A stretch of DNA of 6,584 nt. Source: Gemmataceae bacterium. Its GTDB lineage: Bacteria; Planctomycetota; Planctomycetia; Gemmatales; Gemmataceae. Positions 6,252-6,584 of the stretch are shown in pieces (the stretch's first letter is position 1; each line of letters begins with the position of its first letter). The notes below the pieces were generated by a model that worked only from the letters and a program-made list of their open reading frames with translations, made no database searches and was not told where the DNA came from. The DNA lies in the NCBI GenBank assembly GCA_009691815.1, contig SIAL01000202.1, positions 1 to 6,584 of the forward strand, written 5' to 3'. The position numbers were made by a program, and so were the translations under genes.

Positions 6252-6584
6252 ACCACACCCCGACCACCATTTGGGTTGTCACAGATAGCCCCGACTGTCG
6301 CTTGGCCCAAAAATGGCGATCAGCATTTTCCCAACTATCGCCCCAATTATGGGAAGTGCATTGGGGCTATTTATCGCGCCCTAGGGATTTTTGGCGAAGG
6401 CAAACCCAACTTTTACAAACTCGCCAATTTTCCTTCGTTCAATCGTTAGGCTGGTTTTCAAGCGTTTTCCAAGCGTTATCGCTTCCCCGAAATATCCCTC
6501 TCGTGTTGGCCGATTTACCCCAATCTCACGGTTCGATCACCCAGCTTTTAAGCAAACGAGCCACCGCACAAATACACTTTCCCA
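6248..6584 (+). CDS. Unrecognised protein, 5' part only
   Basis: An open frame starts with TTG at 6248, overlapping the hpt TGA (TTGA), and remains open to the window end, giving 112 codons. A G-run (6238-6244) a few bases upstream can serve as ribosome binding site. The N-terminus has a beta-strand-like IWVVTDSP (about 8-15), then an amphipathic segment rich in Trp, Gln and Arg, and a second strand-like IPLVLADLP near 86-94. That pattern could suit an alpha/beta fold, but I recognise no family. The overlap with hpt argues for a shared transcript. The absence of stops across 337 bases in this frame and the tight overlap support a real gene; the function is unknown. Confidence 0.6.
   Translation, partial: MNHTPTTIWVVTDSPDCRLAQKWRSAFSQLSPQLWEVHWGYLSRPRDFWRRQTQLLQTRQFSFVQSLGWFSSVFQALSLPRNIPLVLADLPQSHGSITQLLSKRATAQIHFP

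Overview
The window holds a bacterial housekeeping segment: seven complete protein genes and one that runs off the right edge. Six lie on the minus strand and the last two on the plus strand. No RNA gene, mobile element, CRISPR array or prophage trace was seen. The EF-G is of the EFG2 type known from spirochaetes, planctomycetes and deltaproteobacteria, and a DinB-like protein and a very acidic low-complexity protein lie nearby. Together these point to a planctomycete-like bacterium (inference, moderate confidence). No taxonomic search could be run.

Layout in transcription order, minus strand. A probable LptB-type ABC ATPase with a C-terminal extension (5515-4439) is followed 13 bp later by a DinB/YfiT-like metalloprotein (4425-3928); these two probably form an operon. 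After a 210-bp gap comes a 112-residue protein that is almost entirely Asp/Glu beyond residue 36 (3717-3379). A possible hairpin terminator follows. A good sigma70-type promoter (about 3304-3276) then drives a str-type cluster: rpsL (uS12, 3214-2840), rpsG (uS7, 2781-2308) and an EF-G gene (2208-19). A strong intrinsic terminator (2263-2287) sits between rpsG and the EF-G gene, so EF-G should be made from read-through transcripts or an unrecognised promoter.

Plus strand. A short divergent intergenic region (about 5516-5726) leads to hpt (hypoxanthine phosphoribosyltransferase, TTG start, ending at 6251). Its stop codon overlaps the TTG start of an unrecognised gene that is cut by the window end.

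Points worth a second look: the EF-G in the str position lacks the usual domain IV tip motif and has a charged insertion; uS12 naturally carries Arg at position 88, a position linked to streptomycin resistance; a terminator lies inside the str cluster; the Asp/Glu-rich protein has a 24-bp coding repeat; and the LptB-like ATPase has about 110 extra residues. No clearly new multi-gene system was found.
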